Assembly: GCA_024653485.1 (NCBI GenBank)
Contig: JANLFY010000007.1
Coordinates: forward strand, 62,001 to 126,000
Direction of reading: 5' to 3'
DNA length: 64,000 nt
DNA from: Bacillota bacterium
GTDB lineage: Bacteria; Bacillota; SHA-98; UBA4971
Shown: positions 16,308 to 26,449 of the stretch, one piece after another
How the letters are laid out: each line of letters starts with the position of its first letter
Numbering within the stretch: position 1 is the stretch's first letter
Notes under the pieces: model-generated
Told to the model about the DNA's origin: nothing
The model's input: only the letters and a program-made list of their open reading frames with translations
The model's database searches: none
Program-made: the position numbers and the translations under genes

Positions 16308-18950
16308 ATGGCACCCACGATCCGCCGGACCTTGGGCGATCGCACAAAGCGGGAAGGGGACGAGTGCGAGACCTCCGCCGGACAACGACCGAGCCGACCC
16401 GATGTGAAGAGAGTGTACCTATCGAAGAGGGAGGCCCGCGCTGAGCGGACGCCGCTTGTGCGCGCGGGACAGCGCGAGAGGGTAGCGAGCGGGGGCCGTG
16501 GGGGGCGTCAGACAGTCGGTGGCCGGGCCTTCGAGTTCCTAATGGAGGCATCCTCGCCAGAATCAGCGCTGTCTGGCTTGATCGGCTTCCTACTGGGTAG
16601 AGCGACGGTGCTCGGTGCGACCTCGCCGTTCGGAATTGCGTATCTCGCAAGGGTAGCAGCTTCTCGAAGCCACAGTCTGTTGTTGACCGCCATCGGGGTC
16701 CTACTCGGCATGACCGGACCTGTGCTGAATTGGCGCACCGTTTGGCCTGTGTTCCCCGTCATCCTCGTGGCTGCCGCGGCTCGCTCGATGTCCCGGAAGA
16801 CGAGCGATAACCCCTTCGTGCTGCCTGGTGTGGTACTGGTGCTCGGATTCGTGTCAGCATGGATCGTGAAGATGATCATGCGCATCCCCGTGCCACCCCT
16901 GCCGGTCGCTGCGCTCGAGGCAGTCATCGGGACCGCGGTCGCCGCAGTGTTCACCTGGAGCCTGGGTCAAGGAGCCCTGCACGAGAGCGCCCTGCCAACG
17001 CGCCGTCGCGAGGCTTTGGGCTTGGAGGAGATCGCGTCCTTGGGCCTGATGTGCGCGGGCGTCGTGATGGGGCTCTCAGGGGTAGGGTTCCGCGGGATTG
17101 CGGCCGGCGCCGTGGCGGCGGGCTTTTCGACCATCATCATGGCGTACGGGGGTGGCGGCGCGCTAGGCGCCGCTGCCGGCGGGTTGATGGGCCTCGCGTG
17201 TGCCATGTCCGGGCAAGGCGGTGCGCCCGTTGTGGGAGCCTACGCCATAGGCGGGTTCGTGGCGGGAGCCTTCCGGCAGTACGGCAAGGCAGCCACTGTC
17301 GGAGGGTTCTTGGCCGGCGCGGGTCTCTTGGTGTTTCAGGTGGCGGCTGCGTCCGAAGTCCCGGTGTTCGTGGGTCAACTCGCCGTCTCGGGCATCGCGT
17401 TCATGTGTGTCCCCCGTCGTCACCTCTACAGGATGAGAGCGCTCTTGCCCGCTCCCGCGCACGATTCCCCCCGCGGGGATGCCCGGCGTGTACAAGATCT
17501 CCTTTCGAAGAAGCTGCAGGATTTCTCGAGAGTGTTCGAGGACCTATCCTCTATGCTGAAACAAGCGCCCCATGACCCCGATCTGGCCGAGCGTGCTGAC
17601 GTCGCTTACGTCCTCCACAGAGTCGCGCAGATCGCTTGCAGCCGCTGCCGCTCTTACCTGTTCTGCTGGCAAGACGCGTTCCACAGGACGTTCCGCGATG
17701 TGCTGGACTTGGCGGCGCTCGCGGAGCTCAAGGGGAGGGTGGATCCGAGTGAAGTCAAAGGCCAGTTGCGGCGGAGATGCATCGACATAGCCGGGCTCGT
17801 AGCGGCGGTGAATGGCACTACGGGGGCATTCAGGCAGAACCTGACATCCACCAGGCGCCTCGTGGAGGGACGTCAGATGCTGGCCGGCCAGCTGCAGGGC
17901 GTGGCGGCCATCCTGAGAGGGCTGGGCGAGGACGTCTGGCGACGCATAGAGTTCGAGACCTGGGCCGAGGAGCGGATCTACAGAGAGCTGTCGAGGTTCG
18001 GGCTTGGAGTGTCTGAAGTCAGCGTCGTGGCTAGGAACAAAGGTCGACTCGACGTGACCCTGAAGAAGGGGGCTTGCTGTGGGGATGAGGAGTGTAAGAA
18101 GGCCTTGGCACCTCTCGTCTCGCGGCTGCTGGGCCACCAAATGGAGGCGTCGAAGGTCCGGTGCGGGGCGAGGGGAGGCCTCCCTACGTGTGAGGTGTTC
18201 CTCTCGCAAGCGCGCGTTTTCGGAATCGCGACCGCGGCGAGCGTGCTCGCCAGGGGTGGCGGTGCCGTTTCGGGAGATACTCACTCTGTGATCGAGCTCG
18301 CGGATGGACGGATGGTCTTCGTGCTCAGCGACGGAATGGGGGCGGGCGAGGCCGCTGCGGTCGAGAGCTCCACGGCTGTGTGCATGCTGGAGCGATTGCT
18401 GGAAGCGGGCTTCGACGATGAGTTCGCGGTGAAGACGGTGAATCTCATACTCCTCCTGCGTTCGTCGGGCGAAACCTTTGCGACGCTCGACGTGGTCACG
18501 GTGGACCTTGGGACGGGCGATGCGGAGTTCATAAAGGTCGGGTCGCCTCCCAGTTTCGTGAGGACCGCGCGCGGAGTGAGGGTGGTGGAGTCGGCTACAT
18601 TGCCCGCAGGGGTGTTCGACGCTATAGACGTGGAAAGGACCCGAGTGAAGCTCAGCGACGGTGATGTTCTCGTCATGGTGAGCGACGGCGTGCTCACCTC
18701 CACGGATCACTCCGAAGAGAGAGGTGAATGGGTTGCGTCGGCTCTCTCGCGACTGTCGTCGGATCAGCCCGAGGACGTTGCGCGCCTCATCCTCGACAAA
18801 GCCCGCCAGCATTGCAAGGGGAAGGAGCCTGACGACATGACGGTCGTGGTCGGTCGGGTGTACCGCCGGCTTCCGGAGCGCAGGTTCGTGCGGAACCATG
18901 CTGTGTTGGGGCGCGACCGTGCGTCCATGTCGACAGTGGCGAATGCGTAG
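16308..18950 (+). CDS. spoIIE: Stage II sporulation protein E (serine phosphatase)
   Basis: An ~880-residue protein with a soluble N-terminal stretch (~100 residues), about ten membrane helices (residues ~100-400), a central regulatory region and a C-terminal PP2C phosphatase. Phosphatase metal motifs are seen as VLSDGMGAGEAA (Asp at ~675), VTVDLGTGDAEF, LVMVSDGVL and DDMTVVVGR. SpoIIE dephosphorylates SpoIIAA at the polar septum, which releases sigma-F in the forespore. Length is close to the ~830 of Bacillus. The ATG at 16308 follows GGGGGAG by seven bases. It is followed by tilS and ftsH, the conserved order in spore formers. Confidence 0.96.
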   Translation: MAPTIRRTLGDRTKREGDECETSAGQRPSRPDVKRVYLSKREARAERTPLVRAGQRERVASGGRGGRQTVGGRAFEFLMEASSPESALSGLIGFLLGRATVLGATSPFGIAYLARVAASRSHSLLLTAIGVLLGMTGPVLNWRTVWPVFPVILVAAAARSMSRKTSDNPFVLPGVVLVLGFVSAWIVKMIMRIPVPPLPVAALEAVIGTAVAAVFTWSLGQGALHESALPTRRREALGLEEIASLGLMCAGVVMGLSGVGFRGIAAGAVAAGFSTIIMAYGGGGALGAAAGGLMGLACAMSGQGGAPVVGAYAIGGFVAGAFRQYGKAATVGGFLAGAGLLVFQVAAASEVPVFVGQLAVSGIAFMCVPRRHLYRMRALLPAPAHDSPRGDARRVQDLLSKKLQDFSRVFEDLSSMLKQAPHDPDLAERADVAYVLHRVAQIACSRCRSYLFCWQDAFHRTFRDVLDLAALAELKGRVDPSEVKGQLRRRCIDIAGLVAAVNGTTGAFRQNLTSTRRLVEGRQMLAGQLQGVAAILRGLGEDVWRRIEFETWAEERIYRELSRFGLGVSEVSVVARNKGRLDVTLKKGACCGDEECKKALAPLVSRLLGHQMEASKVRCGARGGLPTCEVFLSQARVFGIATAASVLARGGGAVSGDTHSVIELADGRMVFVLSDGMGAGEAAAVESSTAVCMLERLLEAGFDDEFAVKTVNLILLLRSSGETFATLDVVTVDLGTGDAEFIKVGSPPSFVRTARGVRVVESATLPAGVFDAIDVERTRVKLSDGDVLVMVSDGVLTSTDHSEERGEWVASALSRLSSDQPEDVARLILDKARQHCKGKEPDDMTVVVGRVYRRLPERRFVRNHAVLGRDRASMSTVANA

Positions 18951-18976
18951 TTGGGCGCGACAGCGCGGTCAGGGCA

Positions 18977-18985
18977 TGATATAAT
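18977..18985 (+). promoter_or_regulatory. Extended -10 promoter upstream of tilS
   Basis: TGATATAAT gives a perfect TATAAT (18980-18985) with the TGN extension. No good -35 is placed 17 bases upstream. It starts about 290 bases ahead of tilS and just after spoIIE. Confidence 0.5.
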
Positions 18986-19109
18986 CGCTTCGAAAGGAGA
19001 GCCCCTTTCGCGAGGTGAGGGGACGTCAGTTCGAGGACGCTTCTGGGTGCCGGGCGTGCGGCCGGCGAGCGCGTCTCCCGAAAGCCCGTCAGTCCGTAAG
19101 CAGAAAACG

Positions 19110-19172
19110 GGGAAACCGGGAATCCGGGAATCCGGGAGATAGGGAGACTGGGAGACTGGGAGCCTGGGAGCG
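19110..19172 (+). repeat. Tandem octamer array with regular GGG runs
   Basis: Seven successive 8-base units (GGGAAACC, GGGAATCC twice, GGGAGATA, GGGAGACT twice, GGGAGCCT) plus a partial eighth. GGG recurs every eight bases, so the strand could form G-quadruplexes. It sits in the spoIIE-tilS gap of about 320 bases, which holds no gene that I can see. Confidence 0.8.
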
Positions 19173-19271
19173 TTCCTGCGTCCCGCCTCGATGATTGGAA
19201 TGGCTGCCATGGCTGGGAAGAGGGGGCGCGAGCGGTGACGCACGGCGCTCTCCGCCCTTTGTCGGCGGCCG

Positions 19272-20966
19272 GTGGTTCCCGGGGCGGCTAGCGCTACAGT
19301 GGGCCGGACAGAGCTCATCAACAAAGTGAGGTCCACCATAAGACGGTACGAGATGACGAAGCCGGGAGACCTCGTGCTCGTTGGAGTGTCGGGCGGTCCT
19401 GACTCCGTCGCGCTACTACATGTCCTCTGGGTCCTTTCCAAGGAGCTCGAGATCCTGTTGCACGTGGGACACCTGAACCACATGCTTCGCGGTGAGGCTG
19501 CCTGCGAGGACGCCGCGTACGTGCGGGATCTGGCGGGACGCCTGGGCGTGCCGGTCACCATCGAATCGAGAGACGTTGCGTCCGTCGCTCGCAGGGATCG
19601 GGTTTCGCTGGAGCTTGCCGCGCGGAAGGTGCGATACGATTTCTACCGCAGGACAGCGGGTATCGTGGGCGCATCAAGGGTAGCCTTGGGTCATCACGCC
19701 GGGGACCAGGCTGAGACGGTGCTACTTAGGCTCGTCCGCGGGACCGGCACGACAGGGCTTGCAGGCATCCCGCCGGTCCGCCGCCTGGTGGACGGATCGG
19801 ACGCAGGCGTCATCGACGACGGGACAGTCGACTCGGCTGACACCGTCGAGCGTGCCGGTCATGTGGCGCGGCACGTCCCAACCGTCATCCGCCCTCTCAT
19901 AGAAGTCCCTCGCGAAGAGATCGAGGCCTACTGCCGGGAACACGAACTTGGGCCGAGGGTGGACGCGTCGAACCTCGCGCCGGTGTTCACGCGCAACAGC
20001 GTCAGGCATGAGCTTATCCCCTTTCTGGAGCGCCGCTACAATCCGCACGTTGTCCGGAGCATAGCGAGGACAGCCGAGCTCGTGAGGGAGGACGACTCTT
20101 TCATATCTTGCGAGGTGCGGCGGAGGATGGAGCTCGTCGTGCTGAGCGAGTCAGAAACGCGCGTCGTCCTGAGGATCGAGCGTCTTCTCGCAGAGCACCC
20201 CGCGATCCGACGCCGACTCGTTCGGGAGGCCCTGGCGCTGGTTGGACGGGGCGCAGACGGCATCGAATTCGAGCACGTGGAAATGGTGCTGGACCTTGCG
20301 CGAAGCGGCTCTCTCGGTGCGAGCGCGAGCCTGCCGCGGGGAATCCGGGCAAGGAAGGCCCGGGGCGGGCCAGAGGCGAGAGCCGGGTTCGAAGGCCGAC
20401 TGGGGATCTCCAAGCTCATACCACGCGGAGAACTTGTCTTGGAGATTGAAGCCCGGCTCGGACAGGGTCGGGACGGTGAAGGGAGGCCGGTGGTCCACGG
20501 CGCTTGCGACACCGCGACGGCCGAGCGCGTCGAGCCGTTCGAGCGCAGGCTGAACGTGCCCGGCGTGACGTTCATTCCAGAGCTTGAGCTGGTATTCGAG
20601 GCGGAAGTCCTGGAGACCGGGTCGGGGTTAGACGCGCGAGGCGGTGTTCTCAAACCCGCCGCGAGCGGCCGCCCTGAAGGCTTCGAAGAGCGTTTCGACC
20701 TCGACGAACTGGGGACTGATCTTGTTGTGAGGACGAGGCGAGCGGGGGATAGGATCGTCCCATTCGGCATGGAAGGCCACAAGAAGCTGAAGGAGCTCTT
20801 TATCGATGAGAAGGTGCCGAGGAACATTCGGGACCGCGTACCCGTTATAGTGGCCGGGGGAGAGATCATCTGGGTCGTTGGGATCAGGCGAAGCAACATC
20901 GCCAAGGTGGGGCCGTCCACCCGGAAAACGCTTCGGCTTGTGGCGCGTTTCGGCCTGCTAGGATGA
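19272..20966 (+). CDS. tilS: tRNA(Ile)-lysidine synthase
   Basis: A ~564-residue enzyme that attaches lysine to C34 of the CAU-anticodon tRNA(Ile) using ATP, which changes decoding from AUG to AUA. The PP-loop SGGPDS is at residues 40-45, followed by GHLNHMLRGEA and ALGHHAGDQAETVLLRL. The C-terminal TilS domain is seen in VRTRRAGDRIVPFGM and GIRRSNIAKV. It is about 90-100 residues longer than Bacillus TilS; the extra length is in a loop near residues 178-205 and in a G/E/R-rich stretch around residues 350-470. GTG at 19272 or at 19299 could be the start; neither has a strong ribosome site. hpt, usually between tilS and ftsH, is absent. Confidence 0.93.
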   Translation: MVPGAASATVGRTELINKVRSTIRRYEMTKPGDLVLVGVSGGPDSVALLHVLWVLSKELEILLHVGHLNHMLRGEAACEDAAYVRDLAGRLGVPVTIESRDVASVARRDRVSLELAARKVRYDFYRRTAGIVGASRVALGHHAGDQAETVLLRLVRGTGTTGLAGIPPVRRLVDGSDAGVIDDGTVDSADTVERAGHVARHVPTVIRPLIEVPREEIEAYCREHELGPRVDASNLAPVFTRNSVRHELIPFLERRYNPHVVRSIARTAELVREDDSFISCEVRRRMELVVLSESETRVVLRIERLLAEHPAIRRRLVREALALVGRGADGIEFEHVEMVLDLARSGSLGASASLPRGIRARKARGGPEARAGFEGRLGISKLIPRGELVLEIEARLGQGRDGEGRPVVHGACDTATAERVEPFERRLNVPGVTFIPELELVFEAEVLETGSGLDARGGVLKPAASGRPEGFEERFDLDELGTDLVVRTRRAGDRIVPFGMEGHKKLKELFIDEKVPRNIRDRVPVIVAGGEIIWVVGIRRSNIAKVGPSTRKTLRLVARFGLLG

Positions 20967-20974
20967 GGGCCACG

Positions 20975-21044
20975 CCGGACGGCACCGGACTGCACCGGGC
21001 CGCACCGGACCGGAGCAGGCCGGACCAGGCCGGACCGGGCGGGG
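20975..21044 (+). repeat. Ten-base GC-rich tandem repeat before ftsH
   Basis: About seven imperfect 10-base units beginning CCGGAC, CCGGGC or CAGGCC run directly after tilS. Period is exact at ten bases. It may be a replication-slippage array or act as a transcription barrier; no function is known. Confidence 0.7.
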
Positions 21045-21062
21045 AGGGGAGGCCCCGGTCGG

Positions 21063-21091
21063 TTGTGATCGAGGTCTCCCTATGCTATAAT
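21063..21091 (+). promoter_or_regulatory. Sigma-A promoter of ftsH
   Basis: TTGTGA (21063-21068), a 17-base spacer and TATAAT (21086-21091), with TGC directly before the -10, form a strong consensus promoter. Transcription would begin about 110 bases ahead of the ftsH start. Confidence 0.8.
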
Positions 21092-21208
21092 GTGCTTGCA
21101 TATCATGGGATTTCAGAATCCTAGATCTTCATGACGCGAATGAATGGGACCGGTGCTCGCGGCGGAGGAGCCCCGGCCGCGTGGTGATGATCGGTGGGAG
21201 GAGATCAA

Positions 21209-23176
21209 TTGAACAAAGCGCTACGAACGCTCGGCCTGTGGCTCTTGCTCGGCCTCATGACCGTGTCGATCGCGAGCAGCTTCTACGGTCAGAGGGAGCA
21301 GCCGAAGCAGGTCAGTTTGAGCACGTTCATGGAGAAGCTGGACGCAGGCAATGTGTCACAGCTTCACATTATAGGCGACGACAAAGTCGAGGGACGGTTC
21401 ACAGACGGCACGGAGTTCCAAACTTACGTGCCTGATATCAGCCTCGTTACTGACAAGCTGAAAGACGCTCGGGGGCCACTCGCCCGGGTCGAGGTGATCG
21501 CTGAACCCAAGCCTGCGGCGCCCTGGTGGTATACGATCCTGCCGCAGATAATATCGATTCTCTTCTTCGTGGGCCTGTGGTTGTTCATCCTCAATCAGAT
21601 GCAGGGAGGCGGGAACAAGGCCCTGTCCTTCGGCAGGAGCCGAGCGCGGCTCCACGTTGAGGAGCGAGGCAAGACCACTTTCGCCGACGTGGCTGGCGTT
21701 GACGAGGCCAAAGAGGAGCTCGCGGAGATAGTCGAGTTCCTGAAGCACCCGAAGAAGTTTGTCGAGCTGGGGGCGAAGATACCCAGGGGCGTGTTGCTCG
21801 TGGGCCCTCCGGGAACGGGCAAGACTCTTCTTGGTCGGGCAATCGCGGGCGAGGCTGGCGTGCCTTTCTTCATCATAAGTGGCTCCGACTTCGTGGAAAT
21901 GTTTGTGGGCGTAGGAGCGGCGAGGGTGAGGGACCTCTTCGATCAGGCGAAGAAGAACGCGCCGTGCATCGTGTTCATCGATGAGATAGACGCGGTGGGT
22001 AGGCAGCGTGGCGCGGGCCTTGGTGGCGGGCACGACGAGCGAGAGCAGACGTTGAACCAGCTCCTCGTGGAGATGGATGGGTTCGAGCCGAACGCTGGCA
22101 TAATCCTGCTGGCGGCCACCAACAGGCCTGACGTGCTCGACCCGGCGCTCCTGAGACCGGGCAGGTTCGACAGGCAAGTGGTCGTGGACATGCCCGACCT
22201 TTCGGGTAGGGAAGCCATCCTGAAGGTGCACGCGAGGAACAAGCCGCTGGCGTCCGACGTCAACCTGAGGGTGCTGGCCCAAAGAACGCCCGGATTCACA
22301 GGCGCGGACCTCGAGAACCTCCTGAACGAGGCCGCCATTCTGGCGGCGCGCCGGGGCAAGCGGAAGATAACGATGGCGGAGTGCGACGAGGCCATTGACC
22401 GAGTGGTGGCGGGCCCGCAAAAGAAAGGGCGCGTCATTAGCGAACGAGAGAAGAACCTCGTTGCGTTCCACGAAGCGGGGCACGCGCTTGCCGCGAAGCT
22501 GCTGCCGCACGCAAACCCGGTCCAAAAGGTGTCGATAATACCGCGTGGAAGGATGGGTGGGTACACCCTCATGCTTCCCGAAGAGGACCGGCACTTCCTG
22601 ACCAAGTCGGAGATCCTCGACGAGGTCGTTGTGGGGCTTGCGGGGCGTGTCGCAGAAGAGATCGTGTTGGGAGAGGTATCCACGGGTGCGGAGAACGACC
22701 TGAACGGGGTCACTAAGGCGGTTCGCAGGATGGTGACGGAGTACGGCATGAGCGAGGAGCTCGGCCCTCTCACGTTCGGGAGGAGGCGCGAGGAGACCGT
22801 GTTCCTCGGTCGGGACCTTGCGCACGACCGCGACTACAGCGAGGAAGTCGCTGCGGCGATCGACCGCGAGGTGCGGAGGATCATAGACGAATGCTACACG
22901 AGAGCGAAAGAGCTCATTGCGGGAAACAAAGGCAAGCTCGAGAGGCTCGCTAACGCTCTCAAGGAACGAGAGACGATCGAAGGAGCAGAGCTGGATGCCA
23001 TTCTGCTGGATGCGGCTCCGTCCGGGGAGGACGGCGCGGCCGAGCAGATGCCTGCCGCCGCGGCTGCCGCCACGAGGAACGACCAAGAGGGCAGCGCATC
23101 TGAGCAGACAGGCGCGGTTAAGGGGCGTGTTCCATCAAGGCCTCCGAAACTTGCGGAGAGTCCGGGCAGGGCTTAA
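21209..23176 (+). CDS. ftsH: ATP-dependent zinc metalloprotease FtsH
   Basis: A ~655-residue membrane-bound AAA+ protease that degrades misfolded membrane proteins and short-lived regulators. Two membrane helices (about residues 7-25 and 105-125) flank an external domain. Walker A GPPGTGKT is at residues 199-206, Walker [12 protein letters not shown], the second region of homology [19 protein letters not shown], and the zinc site HEAGH at 421-425 with the third ligand in the TGAENDL region. The C-terminal tail is Ala-rich and variable. The TTG at 21209 is chosen because GGGAGGAG lies five bases before it; the GTG of the longer frame is inside that ribosome site. Confidence 0.97.
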   Translation: MNKALRTLGLWLLLGLMTVSIASSFYGQREQPKQVSLSTFMEKLDAGNVSQLHIIGDDKVEGRFTDGTEFQTYVPDISLVTDKLKDARGPLARVEVIAEPKPAAPWWYTILPQIISILFFVGLWLFILNQMQGGGNKALSFGRSRARLHVEERGKTTFADVAGVDEAKEELAEIVEFLKHPKKFVELGAKIPRGVLLVGPPGTGKTLLGRAIAGEAGVPFFIISGSDFVEMFVGVGAARVRDLFDQAKKNAPCIVFIDEIDAVGRQRGAGLGGGHDEREQTLNQLLVEMDGFEPNAGIILLAATNRPDVLDPALLRPGRFDRQVVVDMPDLSGREAILKVHARNKPLASDVNLRVLAQRTPGFTGADLENLLNEAAILAARRGKRKITMAECDEAIDRVVAGPQKKGRVISEREKNLVAFHEAGHALAAKLLPHANPVQKVSIIPRGRMGGYTLMLPEEDRHFLTKSEILDEVVVGLAGRVAEEIVLGEVSTGAENDLNGVTKAVRRMVTEYGMSEELGPLTFGRRREETVFLGRDLAHDRDYSEEVAAAIDREVRRIIDECYTRAKELIAGNKGKLERLANALKERETIEGAELDAILLDAAPSGEDGAAEQMPAAAAAATRNDQEGSASEQTGAVKGRVPSRPPKLAESPGRA

Positions 23177-23185
23177 GCGACGAAT

Positions 23186-23237
23186 CGGGCCAGGTGCTAC
23201 CGCGGGAGATGCGGAAGAATGAGGACCTGGCCCGTTT
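23186..23237 (+). terminator. Terminator-like stem after ftsH
   Basis: A perfect 10-bp stem (CGGGCCAGGT at 23186-23195, ACCTGGCCCG at 23225-23234) encloses a 29-base loop with a small inner hairpin, followed by TTT. The U-run is short, so it may be weak. Confidence 0.55.
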
Positions 23238-23267
23238 GGATCTTTCATCTTGGGGGGATGGAGGCGT

Positions 23268-24929
23268 ATGGCAGATAGTGTCCGTGCCCCGAGAGGGCGA
23301 GGGCTGTCATGCAAAGGATGGCAGCAAGAAGCGGCCATGCGTATGCTCATGAACAACCTCGACCCGGAGGTGGCAGAAAGGCCTGAGGAACTCGTGGTGT
23401 ACGGCGGGCGAGGGAAGGCCGCCCGAGACTGGGACGCGTTCCACGCCATAGTTGAGTCCCTGACGAACCTCGAGGACGATGAAACCCTCCTCGTCCAGTC
23501 AGGGAAGCCAGTGGGCGTTTTCAGGACCCACCGGCTTGCTCCGAGGGTGCTCATCTCCAATTCGATGCTCGTGCCGGCGTGGGCGACGTGGGAGAAGTTC
23601 TGGGAGCTCGAGGCGAAGGGACTCACCATGTATGGACAGATGACCGCCGGAAGCTGGATATACATAGGGACGCAAGGGATCCTGCAAGGAACGTACGAGA
23701 CGTTCGCAGAGGCTGCGCGTCAGCACTTCGGAGGCAGCCTCACTGGGAGGTTGGCTCTGACCGCGGGCCTTGGAGGCATGGGCGGCGCCCAGCCGCTCGC
23801 GGTCACCATGAACGGCGGGGTGATCATCGCCGTGGAGGTCGACGAGGAACGCATCAAGCGGCGTCTCGCAACAAGGTACTGCGACGTCATGGCGCGTGGC
23901 ATTGACGAGGCGGTCGGCCTCGCCCGTAGGGCCCTCGAGAGGCAAGAGGCGCTCTCAATAGCCCTTCTGGGGAACGCCGCGGAAACCCACCCGGAGTTCG
24001 TGCGTCGGGGCGTGATCCCCGATATAGTGACCGATCAGACCTCCGCTCACGACCCGTTGGGCGGATACATCCCCGCAGGCCTTTCCGTGGCGGAAGCCGC
24101 GGAGCTGCGCAAGGCCGATCCCAAGCAGTACATCGACCGGGCCATGAAGTCCATGTCAACTCAAGTTGAAGCCATGCTCGAGATGAAGCGCCGCGGGGCG
24201 GTGGTATTCGACTACGGCAATAACCTGCGCCAGCAGGCCTTCGATGCAGGGGTCAAGGAAGCTTTCAGCTATCCGGGTTTCGTGCCGGCCTACATCCGGC
24301 CGCTCTTCTGCGAGGGCAAGGGCCCGTTCCGCTGGGTGGCTCTGTCGGGCGACCCCGAGGACATCTACAAGACGGACGAGGTCGTGTTGCGGGAGTTCCC
24401 CGAGAACGAGAGGCTTACCCGGTGGATCAGAATGGCCCGAGAGAGGGTCCAGTTCCAGGGGCTGCCGGCCAGGATATGCTGGCTGGGCTACGGCGAGAGG
24501 GCAAGGTTCGGCAAGGCCATAAACGAGCTCGTCCGTCGGGGAGAGATCTCCGCCCCAATTGTGATCGGTCGGGATCACCTAGACACCGGGTCAGTGGCCT
24601 CGCCCAACCGTGAGACGGAAGGAATGAAGGACGGCAGCGACGCCATCGCGGACTGGCCCATCCTGAACGCTCTTCTCAACGCCGTTTCAGGCGCGTCGTG
24701 GGTGTCCGTTCATCACGGCGGCGGAGTGGGCATCGGCTATTCGATTCACGCCGGGATGGTAGTGGTGGCCGATGGCACGGACGACGCTGCCTGGCGGCTT
24801 GAGCGAGTGCTCACGACGGATCCGGGCTCAGGCGTGATCCGCCACGCCGACGCAGGTTACGAGAAGGCAATAGAGACCGCGCGCAAGCATGGCATCAAGA
24901 TACCGATGCTGCGAGAGGCAAGGTCTTGA
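23268..24929 (+). CDS. hutU: Urocanate hydratase
   Basis: A ~553-residue cytoplasmic enzyme that adds water to urocanate to give imidazolone propionate in histidine breakdown, using a tightly bound NAD. Urocanase marks include [16 protein letters not shown] near the N-terminus, the [16 protein letters not shown]-binding loop, [13 protein letters not shown], and [16 protein letters not shown]. Length is normal. The ATG at 23268 has GGAGG close upstream (short spacing); a TTG at 23250 is the upstream alternative. No hutH, hutI or folate-linked partner is beside it, so the rest of the histidine pathway must be elsewhere or missing. Confidence 0.95.
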   Translation: MADSVRAPRGRGLSCKGWQQEAAMRMLMNNLDPEVAERPEELVVYGGRGKAARDWDAFHAIVESLTNLEDDETLLVQSGKPVGVFRTHRLAPRVLISNSMLVPAWATWEKFWELEAKGLTMYGQMTAGSWIYIGTQGILQGTYETFAEAARQHFGGSLTGRLALTAGLGGMGGAQPLAVTMNGGVIIAVEVDEERIKRRLATRYCDVMARGIDEAVGLARRALERQEALSIALLGNAAETHPEFVRRGVIPDIVTDQTSAHDPLGGYIPAGLSVAEAAELRKADPKQYIDRAMKSMSTQVEAMLEMKRRGAVVFDYGNNLRQQAFDAGVKEAFSYPGFVPAYIRPLFCEGKGPFRWVALSGDPEDIYKTDEVVLREFPENERLTRWIRMARERVQFQGLPARICWLGYGERARFGKAINELVRRGEISAPIVIGRDHLDTGSVASPNRETEGMKDGSDAIADWPILNALLNAVSGASWVSVHHGGGVGIGYSIHAGMVVVADGTDDAAWRLERVLTTDPGSGVIRHADAGYEKAIETARKHGIKIPMLREARS

Positions 24930-25061
24930 GATAGAAGGGGCGCGGTCGGCTCCGGGTCGGCGTCCTCGACGACACGGCAGTCGCGCTCCCCACTTGCTGT
25001 GGCAGTGACTGGTGATCGTGCCAGGATGCGTCATCTTGGGCGATCGTAGCGATCATTGGCA

Positions 25062-25090
25062 TTGCTTTCCTCAATGTGCTGTGGTACAAT
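25062..25090 (+). promoter_or_regulatory. Sigma-A promoter upstream of the diguanylate cyclase
   Basis: TTGCTT (25062-25067), a 17-base spacer and TACAAT (25085-25090). It lies in a gap of about 385 bases after hutU, which otherwise holds nothing recognisable. The leader to the proposed start would be over 200 bases long. Confidence 0.65.
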
Positions 25091-25314
25091 TTGATAGTGT
25101 GGGGGAGCCGGGGGTGCCGCCGGCGCAGTCTTGAAGGGGACACAAGAGCACACACGACACTCCGATCACGGGCCGCCAACGAGCCACTTGACGCAGGCTC
25201 CAGCGTAGGTTCCAGCGCAAGTGCCGCCGCAACGTAGGTCATCCCCTGGTGTCTCTGTATGCTTCTCGGTCAGGGGCGGGCTCTCAAGAGCCAGAGCAGG
25301 GCGAGGTCGTAAGC

Positions 25315-26424
25315 GTGACCCCGGAAAGCTTTAAGCCAGAAAGAGTTCTCACGAGTCTCTGCACGCCTGTCATCGATAGGCTGTGGGTATCCGCAGTCGT
25401 AGCCGGCGTGCTGCTGGGCGCGGCGTTTTTCGACGAGATCGAGTGGAAGCCGGGTTCGTTTCCCCCGGTGCTCGCCGTGGGTGGACTCGCGTATGCGTGG
25501 GCGAGACACGCCGTTGCGACCGCTGCGCTCAGCAAGCGGGTTTGGCTGGGGCTCCTCGTCACCGGCGCTGATATCGCGTTCGTCGGGGCAGCGATATACG
25601 TGTCGGGCGGGCCGTCAAGCCCTTTCTGGGCCATGTTCGTTCTACCGGTGCTCACGGCGACCATGAGGTTCGGGCTCAAGATTGGGCTGGTCACAACGTG
25701 CGCAGCCAGCGTTCTCTCCTTTGCCGTCCTGACTGTGGGAGGGTTCTCGGACGGACTGCTCGGCCTGAACCTCTCGAGGCCGGTGTTCATGATCGCAATA
25801 TCTCTGATAGCCAGCTTCTTCCTTGGCACCCTTGTGGAAGAGGAGAAGAAGCTAAGGCAGGAGATCCTGACGCTTTCGAGGACCGATCCGCTCACCGGGC
25901 TCTACAACCATCGCTATCTGCTCGAGCTTCTCGGAGGCGAACTCAAGAGGGCGGCACGCTACGGCGAGCCTATCGCGGTCAGCATGATAGACCTCGATCT
26001 CTTCAAGAGCGTTAACGACACTTTTGGTCATCTTGTAGGCGATAGGATTCTCACTCAGCTCGTGGACACGCTCAAAGGGACGTTCAGAGCCACCGATTGC
26101 CTTGCCCGGTACGGCGGGGACGAGATCGCCGTGGTGATGCCCAAGGCCGGACATCGTGAAGCTCTCTCTGCGCTCGAAAGGGCGAGGGACGCAGCTGCGA
26201 AGGCCCGCTTCTCCGGTCCGAGCGGCCAAAGCTTGCAGGTCACCATAAGCGCGGGGGTAGCCGTGTTTCCCGATCACGGTGATAACGCGTTGAGCCTCCT
26301 TGACAAAGCCGACCGGGCCATGTACTCGGCGAAGAACTCCGGCGGCAATCGCGTACAGCTGTACCACCCATCTCTCGAAGAAGCCACTCTAGAAGCAGCT
26401 CCAACCGTTGCTCCACACTCGTGA
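25315..26424 (+). CDS. Membrane-bound diguanylate cyclase (GGDEF domain)
   Basis: A ~369-residue protein with about six N-terminal membrane helices (an MASE-like sensor region, residues ~20-185) and a C-terminal GGDEF domain beginning at TDPLTGLYNHRYLLE. The active-site loop reads RYGGDEI (G267-I271); Ile in place of Phe is a common active variant. The metal Asp is in MIDLDLFKSVNDTFGH. No RxxD-type inhibitory site was recognised five residues before the loop. It would make cyclic di-GMP in response to a membrane signal. GTG at 25315 follows GGGCGAGG; the frame could start at 25249. Confidence 0.88.
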   Translation: MTPESFKPERVLTSLCTPVIDRLWVSAVVAGVLLGAAFFDEIEWKPGSFPPVLAVGGLAYAWARHAVATAALSKRVWLGLLVTGADIAFVGAAIYVSGGPSSPFWAMFVLPVLTATMRFGLKIGLVTTCAASVLSFAVLTVGGFSDGLLGLNLSRPVFMIAISLIASFFLGTLVEEEKKLRQEILTLSRTDPLTGLYNHRYLLELLGGELKRAARYGEPIAVSMIDLDLFKSVNDTFGHLVGDRILTQLVDTLKGTFRATDCLARYGGDEIAVVMPKAGHREALSALERARDAAAKARFSGPSGQSLQVTISAGVAVFPDHGDNALSLLDKADRAMYSAKNSGGNRVQLYHPSLEEATLEAAPTVAPHS

Positions 26425-26449
26425 CCGGTGTCCGTGACCAGAGAGGATT

